64,000 nucleotides of DNA. Origin: Aurantiochytrium sp. KH105. Its lineage: Eukaryota; Sar; Bigyra; Thraustochytrida; Thraustochytriidae. The stretch covers positions 186,001 to 250,000 of the forward strand of contig BGKB01000040.1 of the NCBI GenBank assembly GCA_003116975.1, given 5' to 3'. Below the pieces are notes generated by a model. That model did no database searches. It saw only the letters and a program-made list of their open reading frames with translations, and was not told where the DNA came from. Each line of letters opens with the position of its first letter. Position 1 is the first letter of the stretch. Positions 60,258 through 64,000 of the stretch are shown here, piece by piece. A program made the position numbers and the translations under genes.

Positions 60258-63200
60258 TCACGCTGCTGCATGCATCGAATTGGTACTCTCCGATTGGGTA
60301 TGCATTTCGGTATTCATGCCGACCGCATCTGAAGCAGCGCCGCGGTGGTTGCCTTGCCCGTGTCGGCGCCGTCGAAAGATGAGAGAGGCTGCAGCAACGA
60401 CCACAACAACGCCCGCAGTCCCACCAAGCCCAACGCCAAGCATCGAAGAGTCGGCGTCGCTGCCATCATCATCCTCGCTCTCGACGTAGGACGAGGCGAC
60501 GGCCGCATCGCTTGGAAGAACCCGAGCATAGGCGACTGCCACCGCAGCGCGCCGCTCCGAATCCGTTTGCGTGCCCCACTGGGCCAATGTCGCCGTGTCC
60601 TCGCCGTGCTCTGGCAGAGTAGGCACCACAAAAGTCCTGCTCACGCTGCCATCAGCGAGCGCACGACGACGGCCTCCTGCGGTGATCACCTCTGCGATAT
60701 TTCCGTGCAAGTCGTGCACGCCTCGAAGCTCCATCGTGACGGTCGTGTTGCTCCACAGCGCCACCGCAGCCGCGTCGGCAGTCTCCATCACGACCGTGAG
60801 GTCATATAGTCGCGAAGCACACGAAATGCTTGTTGTCGCGCTGAGCTCTCCCGAAGCGTCCGTGATGATCGCCTCGAGATCCGCATGACCGCAATCCACG
60901 GGCTCGTCGAAGCGAAAGTTCGCCACTGGAAAAGAGGATGTCGCCACACGCACCTTGCTCGCGGGCGCCCAGGCCATGAGAACAGGCCCGATGGTGTCCA
61001 AAACGCCAAGCCGCTGACTCGACCGCGTCGAGCCCACGCTGCGGCCCTCGACCGCGCACGAAGCACGGAGCTCGAACAAGAACCTGCCCTCCGACGAGGT
61101 CTTCGCCTGCAGCTCGGCAGCAGTCAGATCCATCGCCGTGCTCCCCGCCGCAAAGCTCGTAACTTCGAACCAGTCCCCAAACGTCGCAGACCCATCGTAC
61201 CGAGCCGCCCACAGCGACACCGTCGAGATCACCGACGAGTCTGAAGCTGATCCGCGCGAGAATGCAATCGGAGTCGTCGGCAAATCCGACGTCAGCGCCC
61301 ATGTGGCGGTGGCATCAGAGAGCGTTCCCGCCCAGCTGATCGTCGGACACGTTGAGGCCCAGTTGAGATCAAACGGTAACGTACGCGATACATCGTCGTC
61401 GCAGACCGAAGTGACTTCGATATTGACGGTCGTGGAGCGGATGCGCTCATCGAGACGCTCGTAAAAGACGGTTACTGGATGCTGGCGGCGAGCCTGCACA
61501 TCAATTTCGACGATCTGATTCAGACTTGTGCCAGCGACGCTGTACACGATGCCGCCCGTTGCGCTGCGCGCGTCCACTGAGATCGCAAGAGTGATGTAGT
61601 CGCTGCTCACGGGCATCGAGGACGTGTCGATATAGAACGAGAAGCTGCCCGTGTTCTCGGTCAGCTCAATGGCCGGTTTCTCGTTGTACGTCAGCGCAAT
61701 GACCTCACGGGCGTCGGTGCCAGGAATGTTGGGGCACGAGGTGAGCCCGCCGCACACGCGGTAGACGTGCGTACCGCTAAAAGGAGACCGGAAGAGCTCG
61801 ACACAAATCGAGTTGCCGTCGCCGGCCAGCGCGAGATGCGTCGAAATCGACGTCGACATGGCCTCCCCTTCGGTTGTCACTCTCTCCACTGAGGTGGTCT
61901 GCACAACGGAAGTCTCGTACGACACGTTAGTTGTAGCCTTCAGCGACACAAACCAAAAGTGGACAGAAGCACTTGCGGAGACGCTCAGAGACACGTCGCG
62001 ACTACTTGAGCTGGAGAACGACTCGTAGTCGACAACGGAGTCGACTTGGCCAGACACGCTGTCGACAATGTCAATGTCAGCGTCGCTGATCTGGATGCGA
62101 TTGACCGCAGTCGTCGTCCCTTGGAATAGATTCTGGCCAGCAAGATCAATCGGATTCTTGAGCGCCGCCAAGTAATCGTTTTCCCAATGCTTGAGCAGAG
62201 ACAGCCAGCGCTCGCGCTCGAGTCTAGCCTGCGCGACCAGATCCGCCGACTCTGCATTGTCGCCTTCAACCTCGATGGTTCGTTCAATCAGGTCCAAAGA
62301 GTCCTCGCACGCGCGTCGCGTTTGGACCACCATCGACGCAACCTGATTGCCCCAGGCGATCGAGTCTGCAGAGGTCACCATGCACGTCTCTTCGTCAAAC
62401 GACAGGTGCACTGCCTCCGAGAATTGCGCCACGCTGCCGATGAACATGACCTGGTCCACCGCACTGCCCGTCTCAGCGCTCGACGTGGTGAGCGTGAAAG
62501 AGCGAGATGTGGTGCTCACTTCAACCTGATCGTCGTAGGACTGGACTCGTGCGTCGAGTTGACCGGATGCGAGACCAGTAAAGGTTTCCACAGAAGCGAA
62601 AGCAGAATCTACTCTGGTTGATACATTAACCTCAGTGTGCATTCCCGATTCTGTCTCCACAATCGCCTGCGCCGAAGTCTGCACAGCAAACGAGCCCTCA
62701 AAGCTCATGCTCGCATACGATCCATCGCCTCCAGGAGGAGCGTAGAGGTAGTGCAGCGGAATAGAGTCCTCGCTGGAGAACACAATGGTTGAGCTCTCGC
62801 GAATGCTTTTGTCGCCGAGGATAAGAGCGTCGAGGGTCGCTTCAAGGCCAGCGGTCGCATTGTTCCAGACCCTGGGGTTCCGCATGCTAAAGTCCACCGA
62901 GCGGATGAACTCGGCAACCTCATGAGAAGCGCCGTCTCCAAGCGGTCGCTGCGGCTCCCCACACACAACGCTCGCGGTCGTGACGGATCGGCTCTCGTAG
63001 TTGACCTCGGCCGCTGCAAACGCGAACTCGCAGGGAGCATTCGGATCGCAATCCACATCGATCTCGGGCGCCAGATTGCTGACCACCTTCACGACTGTTC
63101 CGCCAGGAAGAGTTCCGCACGTTTCGCTCTTGTACGTCTGCGTCGATGTGATGCGAATCGGGATCGTGCGGCCTCCCTCGATGATGGTGTCAAAGGGCAC

Positions 63201-64000
63201 TTCAGTGCACGATGCCGTATCGAAGAAAAGATTCCCGGCACGCACAGACAAGTCGATCACAGGGATGGGCTGATGAAGCATCTCCATGAGGCCATCCTCC
63301 ATATCCAGACTCACGTATCGTGCGTCACTCGTAGGGAACTGGTATTCGAAGCTCGTCTGCACGTCTTCGTCATCCGGAAAGTCAAGACTCAATGTATAGT
63401 TGGCAGCAGGCAAGGTCCAATCGTTGATGACATCCGAAGTGGTCCGAGCGAGCTCCACGCCAGGACATGCGTGTACTTGTATGGCAACATCTACGGTGCC
63501 CACGCCGAAATCGCACTCGGTTGCGCCAGCTCGAAGGCGGAGAACACGCTGCGTCGTGTCGCTGATCTCGAGGTTGACAAAGTTCTCATTGACTTGTCGC
63601 CCCGAGCCGCTTAGCAAGGCAGTCGTGACGGCGTCGCCGGAGTCGGCGGCATCAAAAGTATGATCGCCGTAGGTGAGGACAAGTTGCGTCTGCGTGTTGA
63701 TGGGCACATTGAGCGCAAAGCTACCATTGGTCAGGGACGAGGTCGTATAAGCAATGACTTGATCCGTCGCGACGTTAATTGCTTCCACGAGAACGCCTCC
63801 AACGTGGCAAGAGCCGGCACTTTCAAAAGTCTGCGTAATCGTTCCTTCAAGCGTGCGGCTGAGAATATCGACGAGGCGGAGCTGGCGTGTCTTCAAATGC
63901 GTGAGGTAGAATGTTGCAGGAAGGTTTCGTACGTTGTCCACGGTACACTCGACATTGTCATCGTCCGGGCAGAGCTTGATGTCGGTCCCAATGCCCGTCT
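60258..64000 (-). CDS. Very large cell-surface protein, 5' end beyond window
   Basis: The frame is open to the window edge (first visible residues TGIGTDIKLCPDDD), so the 5' end is missing; at least 1,247 residues are present. Most of it is a series of beta-rich extracellular modules with regular Cys, Thr, Ser and Asn-glycosylation sites, such as GTITQTFESAGSCHVGGVLV (carboxypeptidase-regulatory-like) and FDEPVDCGHADLEAIITD (cadherin- or Ig-like). Near the C-terminus is a transmembrane helix (LGVGLGGTAGVVVVVAAASLIF) followed by RRRRHGQ and a short cytoplasmic tail. It is a type I surface protein, perhaps an adhesin or scale/wall protein. I do not recognise the family. Confidence 0.7.
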   Translation of the reverse strand, partial: TGIGTDIKLCPDDDNVECTVDNVRNLPATFYLTHLKTRQLRLVDILSRTLEGTITQTFESAGSCHVGGVLVEAINVATDQVIAYTTSSLTNGSFALNVPINTQTQLVLTYGDHTFDAADSGDAVTTALLSGSGRQVNENFVNLEISDTTQRVLRLRAGATECDFGVGTVDVAIQVHACPGVELARTTSDVINDWTLPAANYTLSLDFPDDEDVQTSFEYQFPTSDARYVSLDMEDGLMEMLHQPIPVIDLSVRAGNLFFDTASCTEVPFDTIIEGGRTIPIRITSTQTYKSETCGTLPGGTVVKVVSNLAPEIDVDCDPNAPCEFAFAAAEVNYESRSVTTASVVCGEPQRPLGDGASHEVAEFIRSVDFSMRNPRVWNNATAGLEATLDALILGDKSIRESSTIVFSSEDSIPLHYLYAPPGGDGSYASMSFEGSFAVQTSAQAIVETESGMHTEVNVSTRVDSAFASVETFTGLASGQLDARVQSYDDQVEVSTTSRSFTLTTSSAETGSAVDQVMFIGSVAQFSEAVHLSFDEETCMVTSADSIAWGNQVASMVVQTRRACEDSLDLIERTIEVEGDNAESADLVAQARLERERWLSLLKHWENDYLAALKNPIDLAGQNLFQGTTTAVNRIQISDADIDIVDSVSGQVDSVVDYESFSSSSSRDVSLSVSASASVHFWFVSLKATTNVSYETSVVQTTSVERVTTEGEAMSTSISTHLALAGDGNSICVELFRSPFSGTHVYRVCGGLTSCPNIPGTDAREVIALTYNEKPAIELTENTGSFSFYIDTSSMPVSSDYITLAISVDARSATGGIVYSVAGTSLNQIVEIDVQARRQHPVTVFYERLDERIRSTTVNIEVTSVCDDDVSRTLPFDLNWASTCPTISWAGTLSDATATWALTSDLPTTPIAFSRGSASDSSVISTVSLWAARYDGSATFGDWFEVTSFAAGSTAMDLTAAELQAKTSSEGRFLFELRASCAVEGRSVGSTRSSQRLGVLDTIGPVLMAWAPASKVRVATSSFPVANFRFDEPVDCGHADLEAIITDASGELSATTSISCASRLYDLTVVMETADAAAVALWSNTTVTMELRGVHDLHGNIAEVITAGGRRRALADGSVSRTFVVPTLPEHGEDTATLAQWGTQTDSERRAAVAVAYARVLPSDAAVASSYVESEDDDGSDADSSMLGVGLGGTAGVVVVVAAASLIFRRRRHGQGNHRGAASDAVGMNTEMHTQSESTNSMHAAA

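Noticed and set aside
1-64000. tRNA, rRNA or snRNA genes
   Set aside because: By eye I found no convincing B-box (GGTTCGAANCC) paired with an A-box, and no rRNA-like or Sm-site hairpin region. A covariance-model search would be needed to exclude them.

Overview
The window reads as nuclear DNA of a thraustochytrid (Labyrinthulomycetes; Aurantiochytrium, Schizochytrium or Thraustochytrium type). The strongest clue is an ELO fatty-acid elongase at 18003-18836 that closely resembles, from memory, the long-chain PUFA elongase known from Thraustochytrium. Other clues are eukaryote-only genes (IFT25, enkurin, Tom40, GAR1, pICln, NBAS), GT-AG introns, GC-rich coding DNA and many microsatellites. I support about 31 protein genes on both strands. 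They are compact and nearly intron-free: only four have introns I can place (EF-hand protein, glutathione reductase, pICln, NBAS). No tRNA, rRNA, CRISPR or complete transposon was seen.

Layout. 0.3-9 kb: SPX protein; a small membrane protein; three putative or known ciliary genes (enkurin on -, IFT25 on +, a basic unknown protein on +); a temptin/copper-monooxygenase/cytochrome b561 fusion. 9-14 kb: BAHD acyltransferase, Sec14-like lipid carrier, Bud23-like methyltransferase. 14-15.2 kb: an AT-richer, inverted and tandemly duplicated locus for a helix-hairpin-helix protein. 15.9-20 kb: Tom40, PUFA elongase, MORN protein. 20-27 kb: RGS protein, EF-hand protein, glutathione reductase, a metallophosphoesterase remnant and a divergent PRPP synthetase. 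27-38 kb: GAR1, a polyQ coiled-coil protein, pICln, an 11beta-HSD-like SDR, a coiled-coil protein with a possible KNL1-type RWD end, and an MFS carrier. 37.8-50.3 kb: a giant NBAS (Sec39-type) gene with a repetitive acidic tryptophan-rich tail of about 1,700 residues. 50-64 kb: a four-TM coiled-coil protein, an unknown protein, a cytochrome P450, a GT92-like glycosyltransferase, and the 3' end of a very large cell-surface protein running off the window.

The genes do not form one pathway. Themes are lipid metabolism and transport (elongase, P450, Sec14, BAHD, SDR), membrane traffic (NBAS), RNA and RNP assembly (GAR1, pICln, Bud23-like), mitochondrial import (Tom40) and the cilium (IFT25, enkurin, perhaps MORN). 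The most notable observations are the NBAS repeat tail, a ~22-bp tandem promoter element shared by two unrelated genes at the same distance from their start codons, and the inverted helix-hairpin-helix locus.
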